Below are positions 42,741-54,154 of a stretch of DNA of 64,000 nucleotides, piece by piece. The stretch spans positions 51,097,466 to 51,161,465 of the forward strand of contig OZ020611.1 of the NCBI GenBank assembly GCA_963971575.1. The letters run 5' to 3'. Position 1 is the stretch's first letter; each line of letters opens with the position of its first letter. Made by a program: the position numbers and the translations under genes. The notes beneath the pieces are model-generated. The model saw only the letters and a list, made by a program, of their open reading frames with translations. It was not told the DNA's origin and did not search any database. This stretch comes from Liopterus haemorrhoidalis. Taxonomy: Eukaryota; Arthropoda; Insecta; Coleoptera; Dytiscidae.

Positions 42741-44989
42741 AGGAAGATGTAAGTAGATTTATTATAGCTGCTTTTCACAGGCGTAGTTTCAAGATATTAA
42801 TGAATCTTGTCATATACGAAATAAAGTGGCCATTGCTCAGTATTTTGTCAGCTATTTAGTGAAAACCAAATAGTTGGCAATTTCATTGGCTTGTCATCTT
42901 ATTACGTAACGATATATAAGTACAATATTGTTACTTCTCAACCAATAAAAATCTAACACTCCTGATGAAAGTTTCGTTGTTGAAGCCCCTAATCGTTGAT
43001 TTTTTTTACAATGCGTACTTCCTCTCCTGTCGGGATATATTCTTTCTCAGTCTTTCAATTACTTTTAACATTAATACCGAGTATAAAGCGTCGAACACTT
43101 TCAACATAAAAAGTTCCAGATACAAAGTGATGGGCTTTCAACCCTGTTCAAAAGACAGGTGTGGCAAAATTTCATAGCACCGACATCTATAGGCCAGGTC
43201 TCACAACCTTTACTAATAGTCCTCGTACTTTAGGTTTTCTTTCTTCGCATCTCGTAGTTTTTTTCGTTCTAAAAAATTGCATCTATCATTTAATCAATTA
43301 GTCTAAAAAACGGAAAAATATATCCAATGAATCTTAATCTTCCTTCGCGCAAATAATTACCAAATTTTCAAAGAACTGTAGTCAAAAGAAATCCATCTAT
43401 TTTCCACTAATCCATTTTTCAACTGAATTATACGAAAAGGAATATTTTAAATGGTCGTTATCTAAGCGTCAGTAAACCAAAGTGGCAGCCACTTAACTTC
43501 AATGAATACCTCAGGGTAATCATGCAATCCAATAAAATATAACGGTCATCAATATCTATCAGATATAAAAGCTTGTTCTTTGCGGGACCCGCGTCCGCCA
43601 TTAGCACCAAACGACTCAACGAGCTGAATTACAATTAAAATGGATTTACTTCCACTAATGCCGCCAAGAGATAAAGATATTGAGATCCTGTAATGCCTTG
43701 TTCGAAAAAAAAAAAACGATTTAAGACAATCTATTTAGAAGGGGCGGTTGTGAAAATAAGTATTAAAATTATAAGATACATTTGAAGAGAGTTGCGATAA
43801 AGTAAAACTAACATGGTACATATAACGCCCTTTTCGGCCAGATAATAGAGCAAACGGCATAAGTAACTAACGTATAACGACATACATTTCGTCAAATCAA
43901 AGTTATAGTATTTTTATTGTTATCTGGAAAAAACCTTTGAAAAAAAAGTGACACAGGGAAGAGGGTATTGTCTACATTCACAATTTTATCATTCAACCAA
44001 ACCCCCACTCCTAAAAGCTACAATATAAACGTCCTATTGGCAGATGTAAAGGCACTTGCTTTTATATTGAAAGAGTGTGTCAGATATTTTAAAGTGATTG
44101 GTTGTCGTTTAAATTTCCCTCACTACTAAGAGCTCTCTAGTTCCCTTCCAGATCGCGTTTAGGCTCCTTCCTGGGTCTTTTTGTTCAATGGAAAAACAGT
44201 TTTTACATAACGTCCTGAAGTGTAATTTATTGTTATCTTCAAACAAAGAAGAGGCATAACGCAATGATTCATTTTGATTCCATTACCAAACATCATGTGA
44301 TCGGATATTTGATTACTCATTGGTTTTGGTGGAGTCGCACTTTTCATCTATACGCTTGTATCCTGTACATGTATATTAAACTTTAAGTGTGACAATATTG
44401 GATTTTTTTGGTTATGCCTACTACGAAATCTGTCTAAGGCTTAGTATTTCCAATTGTAGTTAACTTTACTTAAACTAAACTGTATTGCTAACTATCTATG
44501 GGTTGAGCCATTTTATCCATATTTCCATTGGCAGTTGACATATTAAAGGTATAACTTAGACGCTAGCCTAAGAGACGGTTAACTTACTTTCATCTTTAAT
44601 TCATGGTTTAACCTCAAATTTCTTAAATTTAGATTTAATTTGGGAAAAGAATTAGAAAGATAAAGTAAATAAACATAGATTATGGTAAAATTATTCTATT
44701 TTCATAATATAATAAATAAAAAGATAACTAGACAAAAAATAAAAACAATATCCCAAATCAACAAATATTGTAATCCCAATGATAACAACGTACTAAATAA
44801 TAAATTAATTATAACTAATATAAACAAAATAAAACTATTATCTATTGTTATTAAGTAATATATTTAATTCCACACTTCTACTTCTAAAATTTTAATTAAT
44901 TTAATATTAATTTTTATTAATAATAATACTAATTGTTCAGTAAAACTAAAATTAGTCAATATTTTAATAATTATAATAATGAAAGTACA
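42741..44989. other. 2.2 kb without a recognisable gene
   Basis: This is the longest stretch with little sign of mobile DNA. A TATAAAAG sequence lies at 43,563, followed by a GC-richer patch (GCGGGACCCGCGTCCGCC, 43,580-43,600) and an ATG at 43,640 that opens only 17 codons. The arrangement resembles a promoter with a first exon but cannot be confirmed. The 62-codon minus-strand frame at 44,159-44,347 and the 70-codon frame at 42,965-43,177 match nothing known to me. Confidence 0.4.
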
Positions 44990-46300
44990 TATTTAATATC
45001 GGTCAGCAAATAGCTACTTGTGTATTAAGCGCGCAAAGCGACGTATTGCCGTTCGAAAAAGACAAATGCCGCGCGACGCGCAGTGAGCGCGGTAATCTCT
45101 TGAGAAAGTAAATCACACTTTGCACTCGAATTACACACAAGATTTTTTGTAGTCACATTCATAAATTATACACCACACTATTAATTATCATTTATTTTTA
45201 TATTAATAGGACAATTTGTATTATTTCTTATTATAATACCCGATCTCGAAGGATTTTTAGCTAAATAAATATTATGATATAAAAAAAATAATAATAAAAA
45301 TCATTTAATTTTTTGTTGTGGTGTGCATAAAGTCATCACTGTCACTGTTTTCCATAATTTTTGAATATTTAAATGAAATAAAATTAACTAAACGGGTTTC
45401 TTTAAAATTCAAATTTTATTTCAACAAACGTAGTGCGAATTAATAATTATTAATAATAGCGAAACATCGAAGTCGATCTTCTAGCCAAAGAAGCAGTTGT
45501 AAATGGCTCCCTCTTAAATATTCCTCTAAACAGTAATGAGATTATGTCAATCTTTAAATCTTCCATATACAACCAATGGCAACAAGAATACATAGATTCT
45601 CTACAGTTCAAGATCATACTATGGTCAAATTCAACCTCTTCTTCCTAGAAAGCGTTGGTTTTCTTCTCAAGAAAGCAGATCTTTTATATCCACTTTTATC
45701 CGGCTTAGATTTAATCACATCTTCTCTCCATATCTGCATAGAATTAATAGGGTTTCGTCTCCTTTCTGTTCGTGTGATAATTTGTCTGTCAGCGATTCGA
45801 ACCATTTATTGTTCGAGTGCCCAATTCATTTTCGCAATCGTAACTTATTCATACAAAATTTAGTTATCCAAAAAATATCCTTACCTACCAATATTCAGAC
45901 ATTTCTTGCTATTAACTCTCTAGATATTTATAAAATTATTTATATCTATATTAAAGCAGAAAATATCAAATTATAAATGTATTTTTAAAAACCTGTAATG
46001 TATTTATTTATATCCGGCTAATAACCAAAACTGCTACAGCCAACAAATAAAAGGAAAAAAAAAAAAATATCGAAACTATTTACACGTTGTCTTGGAAACA
46101 AGGAAATGATATATGAAAACGAGTTAGTGGCGTATTAGCGGTGGAATAACATTTTTTTTTAGAATTTTTTTGGTTGTATGTTCTACTGAGCGAATTTATT
46201 TAGTTTATGCTTTAAAGTAATAGTCTTCGGCAAATGGCAATTTTGGCAGAGCCCAAAAGCCTACTTTGTATTGTGATTGTAGAAAAAAATAAATTAAGTA
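44990..46300 (-). repeat. Unnamed repeat C (minus copy), split by a LINE end
   Basis: Its reverse complement matches 20,395-21,025: GAGATTACCGCGCTCACTGCGCG, TACGTCGCTTTGCGCGCTTAATA, TTATACACCACACTATTAATTATCATT and GTTGTCTTGGAAACAAGGAAATGAT all have counterparts there. Removing 45,466-46,066 restores continuity. Confidence 0.65.
45466..46066 (+). pseudogene. 5'-truncated LINE 3' end (RNase H tail)
   Basis: The 601-bp insertion ends in a poly-A tract (46,055-46,066). It is flanked by ATAGCGAAAC (45,456-45,465) and ATATCGAAAC (46,067-46,076), a 9-of-10 TSD. In plus-strand frames it gives EVDLLAKEAVVNGSLLNI (end of RNase H), SSIYNQWQQEYIDSLQ, and CSCDNLSVSDSNHLLFECPI, the C-x2-C-H-C motif that follows RNase H in I/LOA-type LINEs, then a terminal stop near 45,974. 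Frameshifts separate these pieces. It is a dead-on-arrival insertion from another member of the RNase H LINE group. Confidence 0.78.
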
Positions 46301-46860
46301 TTTTACTTGGCAGTCATCTCAATTTTTAAGTGGCTGTAAACAAACTTCTGCATATCAGCTGGTGCGTCCTATCCTTATTTAATTTATTAAATTTTGTATA
46401 CATATATCTCACTGGATTTTAGCCAGTAATACCAAGTAGGTAAACAAAATATTTGTCGGTGCCAAGTCACCGTTTGTAAACTGGGTTGAACGTTTTGGAA
46501 ATACACAATGTTATTTGTCTTGGTATTTAACCCAGAGTTAATAAACTAGAGTAAGTAACTCTTATATTTAACTACAAGTTACCAGTACCAAACCTAAGAG
46601 ATCTTAAAACTAACAATATACTAATAGATAATAACGCATAGTTCATGAGGTTCTCAACGAACGAAATGCATTTTTTGTTGTATTCAATGCGACTATTCAA
46701 AGACCAAATTGGGAACAAACGCTAAATTCATAATCCAAAATCTAATAACAATTATTTTTTTACATCGTCTATTCTTTCTTTAAGACGTCCATCCAAACTT
46801 CAAGTATTTGTAATATCACATTAAATGTAAATTATTTAAGAAGTATTTGCTAGTTACACA
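46301..46860. other. No recognisable gene
   Basis: AT-rich DNA without motif. It precedes the GC-richer candidate coding segment at 46,926. Confidence 0.4.
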
Positions 46861-46925
46861 TTTCCCCGTCAGTATCAGTTAACAATAGTTAAAGTTGTTA
46901 ATTCCCAGGACATGAGACGACCAGA

Positions 46926-47135
46926 ATGGGCAATCAAGATTCTAAACACATCAGAAACAGGCAGCTAGTGTCAGTCTGTCCTCCCGTCTCGTCCTCCCTG
47001 CTCCCTGGCATAGGGCAGTACAGCCTGCCGAGCGGTAGACATTCAGACAGAGAATTTACTAACGCTAACTACTGGAACAGACGTCACGGCTATAATGCAG
47101 GGAAAGCCGCAAATGCTCTGAATAATCATTTGTGA
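46926..47135 (+). CDS. Short ORF or exon of unknown function, MGNQDSK start
   Basis: The 69-codon frame stands out by higher GC and less biased codons than its surroundings, and it shows no similarity to the elements in this window. It begins MGNQDSKHIRNRQ. Gly at position 2 and Ser at position 6 fit the consensus for N-terminal myristoylation, so the product could attach to membranes. A proline/serine-rich part (CPPVSSSLLPGIGQYSLPSG) and an Asn/Arg-rich end (YWNRRHGYNAGKAANALNNH) follow. TTGTTAATTCCCAG just upstream (to ~46,909) could be a splice acceptor, so it may be a coding exon of a longer gene. I do not recognise the protein. Expression is not shown; a chance frame remains possible. 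Confidence 0.4.
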   Translation: MGNQDSKHIRNRQLVSVCPPVSSSLLPGIGQYSLPSGRHSDREFTNANYWNRRHGYNAGKAANALNNHL

Positions 47136-47478
47136 ACACATTAGTAAGGGATCCACTCTGCTGTTTAGATTTTCTAAAGGAGCTGCAGGAAAATTTACTA
47201 TATTGCATTGGTACCTTAAGCAATTGTACAAAATAATCGAAAAGTTGGCTAGCAGGACGTGTTTTTTTTTTTTTTTTTTAATGTGTTGGCAATATCTTTG
47301 CTCATTATTGTTTTGATGGATATTTCATATAGTCGGATAGCTGATAGATGACTGTTGCATGTATGTATCAAGTAGTGCATTCACATAATAATCTAGTTAC
47401 CATTTTTCAGCAATTTTAAAATGTTTTTTGTTATTTGTCTTATTAAATTCATAAACTTTAGTTTTAAATCTTCTGCAA

Positions 47479-50020
47479 TATTTTAATTCCAAAAAAGACA
47501 ATAATGGGCCACTTATTTCTCTATCTTGTGTCCATCAAAAAGTAGCAGTTGCCTTAAAGATTTCGGAATCAACAATTCGTAGAATTATAAAATGTCGACT
47601 GAACTTCTCACTTCCAAAAGCACGAGAAAACGAAGGAAATTAAAATCTGAAAATATATCTGAAAATAAGAAAACTGAAGTTCGCAATGTTATTTATAATA
47701 TGTATAAGGATACAGAACATATTACATTCAAACTGCTCAATAAAAACCTCATAGAAATACTTATGTTGGACACTGGTTTATCAAATTTAAATTTATTATT
47801 GCGAACAATTGGTTTTTCATTGAAACGTAGTTGTAAACGAAGAGCTGATAAAGAAGTCAAGTAGTTAGTTTAAGTACAAACTTTTTGAGGCAATATCATA
47901 ATAGTTTAAACAGTTAATATTCCTTCTTAATTTATCTTTTTGGACGACAATGGATATTTTGGGAAGGTAGGAATAAAAGGACTGGACAATATGAAACTCC
48001 AGCTACCGTAAAAAATATAAGTTGTACAGAGAGGAAACGTTTTGTAGTGCTACACGCAGGATGCTCAAATGTATGAATTGCAGATCCAGGATTAATATTT
48101 TCAACAACTTCTAAAAAGGCTGATTATCACGATAACATGACAGCAGAATTTTTCGAAAAATGGTTTGAAGGTTGAAGCGTCCGCTTAGGGCGTATCACCT
48201 TGTATTTTTCATTTTATAACCTAAATTATATTTTATTTCTGTTTAGTTATCAATTTTATCTAATTTAAATAAATATTCATTTTATACAAAAACATGTTTA
48301 GAACTTCGCTATATTTTATTCCTAAAATACAAATATATTTTACCATATACTTTACCCGATGCAATAATATTTTATAGAATATTATATTATACTATAATAA
48401 TTTATTATTGTATTAATTTAAACCTAATTTTAATATATTTAAAAATAACCATTTGTTTTCCTAAAATATAACTTGTTTAGAGCCGCTGATATGTCAGTTA
48501 CTTATTTCATTCCAATCAGCGCAAGCGACCAAGTATGCAACGATATCTTAATTCAATTAATAATTTTCTACCAAGACAAGCAGACGTGTTTTTGATTTTT
48601 ATATTGTGAAATAGTTTAAAATCAGTTTTAATTTACTCAGGATCCCCTGATTTGTGTAAATTGTTAGTTAATATATCAGGCTATATTAATTATTAAATTT
48701 ATATTTTGTTAACACTATTTTTTTCTGGAGTTTTCCCTCCAGATTTCTTTTGTTCTTAAAATAGGACATTGTGGCAGTAATGTATTAATTACTGCATTTT
48801 TGTAAGACCAGAGAGAGAGGTTTGTTACTAATTTCCTAAATTTTAGTTAAAAACAGTCTATTTTAAATTAATTTCAAATTTTTTATTGAGTGACGTCACC
48901 TATCGCTCCAACTCAGAACGAACGCGTGTTTCACCGTTTGTACCTGTCGTTCGTTCTTTTTAAATAATTTTTTATTTGTTTAATTTAGTCAAATATATTT
49001 GTTTTAAATTCACTAGTAGATCTGTACCCATTTCTCAACATTTTGCGTTGAGAAATTATTTAAATTCATCCTTTTTTTTGTAGATTTTGATCTGTAAATT
49101 TAGAATCACGATTTTTTATGAATTTGTTCTGGGATTAATTTACAGTGTAACCGACCGTATTCACCGCCGCGCTTACCGCTATTAATTGTTGTAACCCGCA
49201 ACAATTAAAATTATTAAAAAAAAAATTTTTCCAACTATTTTTTTTTGATAATAATTTTTTTTATATTATTTATTATTCATGACAACGCTACACCACCTAT
49301 CATTATTATTTTTTAAACTGTAAATTTCCCTAACATATTAGCGATCCCCAAAACCTTTTCTCTCGTTTATTCAATTTATTGGCAACGCATTTCCACCACG
49401 AACCTGACCTTATTTTTTTATAATAATAAATTCTCCGATCCGCGCACCACGCGTTTATAATTTTTGACATTTCATAGTCAACCCTTGTGTGTCGTCGTGT
49501 ACTCCTACCCTACCTGGGCCGGGAGCGGGCGCCACAAAGGTAAATTATTAAAAAATATAGGGGAACCTTTCATAATAGTATTGGACAATGCGTCATACCA
49601 TTTTAGAATAATTAATAAAGCACCAACAAGTAACTCAACTAAAATCGAAATTCAAAATTGGCTGATAAATAATAACATAACTTTTTCAAAAATTGACTTA
49701 AAATGTGATCTTTTAAAATTGTTAAGAAAGAAAAATCTGAACCAGTTTATATTATTGATACATTGGCACAAACGTATGGTCATGAAGTACTAAGATTCAC
49801 TGCCAGTTTAACCCCATTGAACTAATTTGGGGTATAACCAAAGATTATTATGATAGACATATTTGTCGAAACGGATATAGTGATAACGAAGTTTTTAAAA
49901 TGTGGCAAGTAGCCTGTGATCAAATTAGTTTAAATCAAATTAGATCAAATCAACATGTTTTAAGTTTTATGGTTTGGGAATTCCCAGATTTCAACCTTAG
50001 TTGCATCGAAGAATTGTAAC
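47479..50020 (+). pseudogene. Tc1/mariner-like transposase pseudogene (family of 17,453)
   Basis: Plus-strand pieces in order are a helix-turn-helix segment (VAVALKISESTIRRII, ~47,546-47,593), an open 90-codon region at 47,592-47,864 (STRKRRKLKSENISENKKTE, NLNLLLRTIGFSLKRSCKRR), and FFEKWFEG at ~48,150-48,172. After the LTR come KLLKNIGEPFIIVLDNASYH (second catalytic Asp), APTSNSTKIEIQNWLINNNI, PLN-x-LIWGITKDYYDRHICR (third catalytic block) and VACDQIS. The order is that of complete ~350-residue transposases. Stops and frame changes outside the LTR also kill it. The first Asp block is diverged (near 48,000-48,060). Confidence 0.78.
48173..49536. mobile_element. Solo LTR of 1,364 bp inside transposase gene
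   Basis: It begins TGAAGCGTCC and ends GCGCCACA (TG...CA), with AAGGT at 48,168-48,172 and 49,537-49,541 as a 5-bp TSD. It has no internal coding region. Removing it plus one TSD copy rejoins the transposase reading in frame (WFEG to KLLKNI), which strongly supports the boundaries. A GC-richer right end (ACCCTACCTGGGCCGGGAGC) and AATAAA near 49,425 are notable. It is not obviously related to the LTR at 27,721. Confidence 0.85.
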
Positions 50021-50039
50021 TATATACCAATCTATATAT

Positions 50040-50690
50040 ATCGTGTACCAATCTTGCCGCTGATGGAACCTATGTTGTCTCTAATAATTTCAAGAAAATA
50101 CTTTAAATGTAAACGGAACATGAATTTCGCTTGACCTGCGCGCACAAATTGCATTATAACTTTGGAATTACAGAACCGATTTTAACAAAACATAGCCAAA
50201 AATTTGACCAGATGATGTAGCTAGAGACAGAAAACAAAAAACATGAAAATTGGCTTAGCAGTTCTTGAGTAAATCGTTAAATATAAACCGAAAAGATTGT
50301 TTTTGTATTAGCCGCGCGTATAAATATCGTTATAACTTAGGAAATACTGAACAATTTTTCAAAATTCTTTCGATTCTGATTAGTGTATAAATCATGTATC
50401 GTCTTTGCCCCTGAAGAAACATATGTTGTCACTGATAATTTCAAGAAAATGCGTTAAATATGAACGAATAATATAGATTTCGTTTTATCCGAGGGTACAA
50501 AAATCATTGTAACGTTGGAAGCACTGAACCTATATTAATAGAACACCAGCCAAAAACCTGACTAGATGATGCAGCTACAGATAGAAAAAAATAACCGGAT
50601 GATAATTGGTTCAGCACTTCTAGAGTGAAAAGTGCACTACGGTCAAACTGACAGTCCAGACAGACAGACGGACTGAGAAACGTTGCCTTT
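50040..50690 (+). repeat. Diverged tandem dimer, ~350-bp period
   Basis: Blocks in the first unit (TATGTTGTCTCTAATAATTTCAAGAAAAT, GACCAGATGATGTAGCTA) recur ~345-350 bp later (TATGTTGTCACTGATAATTTCAAGAAAAT, GACTAGATGATGCAGCTA). The second unit ends in GACAGTCCAGACAGACAGACGGAC. It resembles the end region of repeat B and of the element near 63,300, with a 'lowered-threshold' AACTTTGG-x-ACAGAACC block. No protein was found. Confidence 0.6.
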
Positions 50691-51333
50691 TGTGCCTTTG
50701 GTGCTGAAACCGAAAATTTTGGGACAAAACTTTGTATTTCTCGATAATATTATTTAAAATTAAAATGAAATTAAAAATATGTGATACATGTGCCCTAATT
50801 TTGTACCCACTGGAACTCCACTGAAACGAGATGAATCTGAACTGGTGTGCATCTACCCATTCTACGTTCTCAAATCGCGTTCAGCTCAACTAGCTAGATT
50901 TAACAGTGTGTATTCAAAGCATGAAATTAATTGTATGGATTTGAAGTCCGACTGTTTGGCCAGTGTCTGTTGCACTCCCTGCCTAGTGCGGAGTTTGATA
51001 CCCGCCAACAACTACCCCTCATCTCACGCCGACCGATGCATGACGTCATCCGCTTATGTTTCTCAAACACGCCGTGTGTTATTAGCTGGAAAAACTCGAG
51101 AACCATATGGGGTTGTGTCAATATTTAAATTAATTAAACGTATTTAATCGAGCTTAATTTCGGGTGTGACTGACATGAGTAAACAAGTGATTTTCCTAAT
51201 TTTATAATTATAAATAAACATGCCTTGTTTACTATATATATGTCTAATTAATCGAATTTTGCTTTTACACATTTTTATATCTGTAATACAACATATGTGA
51301 CATATTTTACATACAGAATTTCGTAGCTATAAC
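50691..51333. other. No recognisable gene
   Basis: A 119-codon plus-strand frame (50,788-51,147) covers mixed GC content, but an overlapping frame of similar length exists on the same strand and no domain is visible, so it was not called. Confidence 0.35.
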
Positions 51334-51341
51334 CCATATAC

Positions 51342-52423
51342 CAGTGGTCTTCAAACTGTGTTCCGCGGAACTCCGGGGTTACGGGGCATTTCTCTGGGGA
51401 ATTAAATTCAAGATTATTTGCTTTATTATGCGAAGAATTATCCAGCAACCATAGAACCCTGCTTTTACATTCAGAAGTCAGATGGTTATCGAAAGGAAAA
51501 ATCTTGAACCGTTTTTTTGAGTTAAAAGGTGAAATCATGACTATGCTCCAAAATTATGTGATGAAATATGGTTGCAATGTTTAGTCCTATTTGGCAGACA
51601 TATTTTCCATTCGAAATGAAGTAAACATATCCCTTCAAGGAGTGAATGTACATATTATAAAAATTAATGCATTGGTTTTAAAACTTAACATGTGGTCTTA
51701 CATGTCAAAGGGAATGACGTACAATGCTTCGCAACACTAAACAGTTTTCTAGTGGAAAATGAATTGCATTTGGACGACAGTGTTAAAAATTATATAATCG
51801 AGCCCCTTGTTCAACTGAAGAAAACTACAAGAGAATATTTCCTAGAAGAGGAAACTAAGTATGACCGGAAAAAAAAATCATTCGAGTATGATAAATAAGA
51901 AGGCTTGCCAATGAAGGATGGCGAACAACTAATCGACATATTAACAGATTCGACGTTAAAATCTAAATTCAAACCAGTGCAGCTCCTAAATTTTTGGTTG
52001 CAGATTCATGCAGAATACCCTGAAGTTTCTCACAAAACTATCAACATTTTAATGCCATTCGGAACAACTTATTTAAGCGAAAAAATGCAGAATATGAAAT
52101 GCGACTGCAATTAACATCAATAGAGCTAGACTTCGACAAATTGTGTAAAAAAATGCAAGCACTAAATAAAATGCAAGCGTAGGCGACAGCTGAGGAACGA
52201 GTCGACGCTACTAATGAGTAAAATACATTAATTTTATGTTAACATTTTTTTTATAAAAAATATAATACTTTGCTTTAATTGTCTTTACATAAAGTAACTA
52301 TAACACATTTATCTACTTTCAATATTATTTTAAGATATATTTTTCTAAGGATGGGATGGGGTTCCCCGAAAAAAACTTATAATACTAAGGGTTCCGTGAG
52401 TCGACAAAGTTTGAAGACCACTG
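51342..52423 (+). mobile_element. 1.08 kb hAT element with perfect ends and TSD
   Basis: CAGTGGTCTTCAAACT at the left and AGTTTGAAGACCACTG at the right are perfect 16-bp inverted repeats. CCATATAC lies on both sides (51,334-51,341 and 52,424-52,431). It carries part of a transposase gene on the plus strand and is an internally deleted copy. Confidence 0.93.
51545..52190 (+). pseudogene. hAT (Charlie/Buster-like) transposase fragment
   Basis: The reading starts in broken frames near 51,545. It then has an open piece at 51,692-51,898 (CFATLNSFLVENELHLDDSV, KNYIIEPLVQLKKTTREYF) and another at 51,905-52,114 (EGLPMKDGEQLIDILTDSTL, FWLQIHAEYPEVSHKTINIL, MPFGTTYLSEKMQNM). These match the insertion domain and hATC region of vertebrate/insect Charlie/Buster-type transposases, ending with TSIELDFDKLCKKMQA-like sequence to ~52,180. 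The N-terminal BED finger and first catalytic Asp are missing. A stop at 51,897 and frame changes make it non-functional. Confidence 0.8.
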
Positions 52424-52431
52424 CCATATAC

Positions 52432-53506
52432 CCTTATATCTTCTCTCACATGTATGTCTGTTTGTGCGGCAAAAGTTGTGACCAAACAGCTACACCTGGT
52501 CAGCTGTTGGTGTTAATTACAGGTGTGTAATCAGGTGACCTGATTTTATTAAGTGACTATATCAGGTACCTTATCTGTTAACTAACACCTGGTCAGATGT
52601 CGGCTACATCAAAGATTCCGCACTGATAAGAAAATTCCCACGGTCTACAAAAACTTCCCAGGCCAAGTCGTTCCCATACCTACTTACATTTGCTATGGAT
52701 TGAATTTGTTTAGTGATATAGCGACAATTATGTATGATATAATATATGATCTATCTAAATTATCCATAATTTATATTTTAAATCAAAATATCAGTAAATT
52801 CATGATACAGATCTGTAAATGACAGAATTAATAAAAATTACAATTGATATATCCCTGACATGACGTACCAGTACCAAAACTCTAATATATATTTTTTGCA
52901 ATGCATTGCACCAAAACTAATTACGAACGTTAAAACCAGAACAGAATAGAAGAGGATAGATATACGAGGATGGAAGAGAACAGAAGAGAAGAGAAGAGAA
53001 CAGAACAGTGAATAAAAACATTCAATGATGAATTACTGCTATATTGTACCCAGTTATGTTATTGATGGGCTTATTATCAGAATTCCAGTTATCGTTTGCA
53101 ATTAAATTGTCAAGTTGTACACAGATTGAATGGATACCTGTGTAATAGACCAATTACCAACATGTATGTGTCAGATAACCTGCCCGTGCTTGTTCATAAT
53201 CAAATTTAATTAAAGCAATTAAAATTTGTTCCCGTATTTTTACGGAAAAAATGTATAACCATTGCAAAATTATCACATCAGTTTTGTTAATAAAAGCTGA
53301 CTTTGGATTTTTTGGTTGTCGGTGATTAAATTGTTTTAATTAGTTTGAGGTGCTTCATTAAACACTGCATTTGGTCTTCTATTACCGCTACGTACAACCC
53401 CCAGAGATTATTAGTTTATTATACAACAATAACAATCTTTATTATACGAGCCTGATGGTCCACTTCTATACATAGTAATAATAAGAATAAATCGAAAATT
53501 ATATTT
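52432..53506. other. No recognisable gene; one microsatellite
   Basis: ACACCTGGTCAG occurs twice (~52,483 and ~52,588), and a (GAAGA/GAACA)n purine tract lies at 52,940-53,008. There is no coding signal. Confidence 0.45.
52940..53008. repeat. Purine-rich (GAAGA/GAACA)n microsatellite
   Basis: Imperfect 5-bp repeats of GAAGA and GAACA on the plus strand. Confidence 0.85.
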
Positions 53507-53514
53507 TTATAAAT

Positions 53515-53791
53515 CAGCGGTGGGCAAACTGCAGACCATGGGCCGCATGTGGCCCTTGTAGACATTTTATGCGGCCCGCTAATATCCGCAAACAATTGCT
53601 TTTTAATGTGAAAAATTTTGAAAATGGAGACGTGATAGTGTTTTTTTCTCTGCACTTCAAAAATAGACGTGAGACCGTTGATTTTGCTCTTCACTTTCAT
53701 AAGGAGAGGGCACCAAAATATTTTGAGCGGTCCGCGCCATCCTGTTATAAGGTCAATGTGGCCCCCGGTCCAAAAAATTTGCCCACCGCTG
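53515..53791. mobile_element. 277-bp hAT MITE
   Basis: CAGCGGTGGGCAAACTGCAG and AAATTTGCCCACCGCTG give a 14-bp inverted end (CAGCGGTGGGCAAA). The flanks TTATAAAT and TTATATAC agree at 6 of 8 positions. GGCCGC and GGCCC repeats follow each end, as in Charlie-type MITEs. It has no gene. Confidence 0.8.
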
Positions 53792-54154
53792 TTATATACC
53801 ATATAATCAGGAACTCAAAACAAAAATTATTGTTCAGATGTATGTACGATCATAAATTATTTTTTAAAAGCTTTCTCTGAAATTCTGGGAAATTTAGACA
53901 TTCGACCTGGATTCTGGACAGCAACTTCAATTCCTGGACAATCCATGCTAATCCTGGACGCTTGGTAACCCTAATTGTGAGACCGGGGAAGAACAAGGAA
54001 GAGCTGCAGTCGTGATAATGCTGGTGATGACTAAAGTGGGTTTTACACAGTTCAATTTACAGATCGATAAATTGATCAAGTTTTTTGTCAATTAATTAAA
54101 CAATTTATTGGTAACCTTAGAAAATAAATTGTTTAATTGTTTATTGGTAACCTT

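Larger units (their letters stand above)
47328..50030 (+). mobile_element. Tc1/mariner-like relic split by a solo LTR
   Basis: The left end TATAGTCGGATAGCTGATAG and the following ~130 bp match the ends of the non-autonomous element at 17,453-19,102. With the LTR removed the body is about 1.33 kb. The right terminal repeat is not visible; sequence turns into another repeat near 50,035, so the end was lost or has diverged. Confidence 0.75.

Noticed and set aside
43560..43692. TATAAAAG box followed by a 17-codon ATG frame as a small gene
   Set aside because: The arrangement is attractive but the frame is too short and nothing else supports it.
50788..51147. 119-codon frame as a host gene
   Set aside because: No domain, no splice context, and alternative frames of similar length overlap it.
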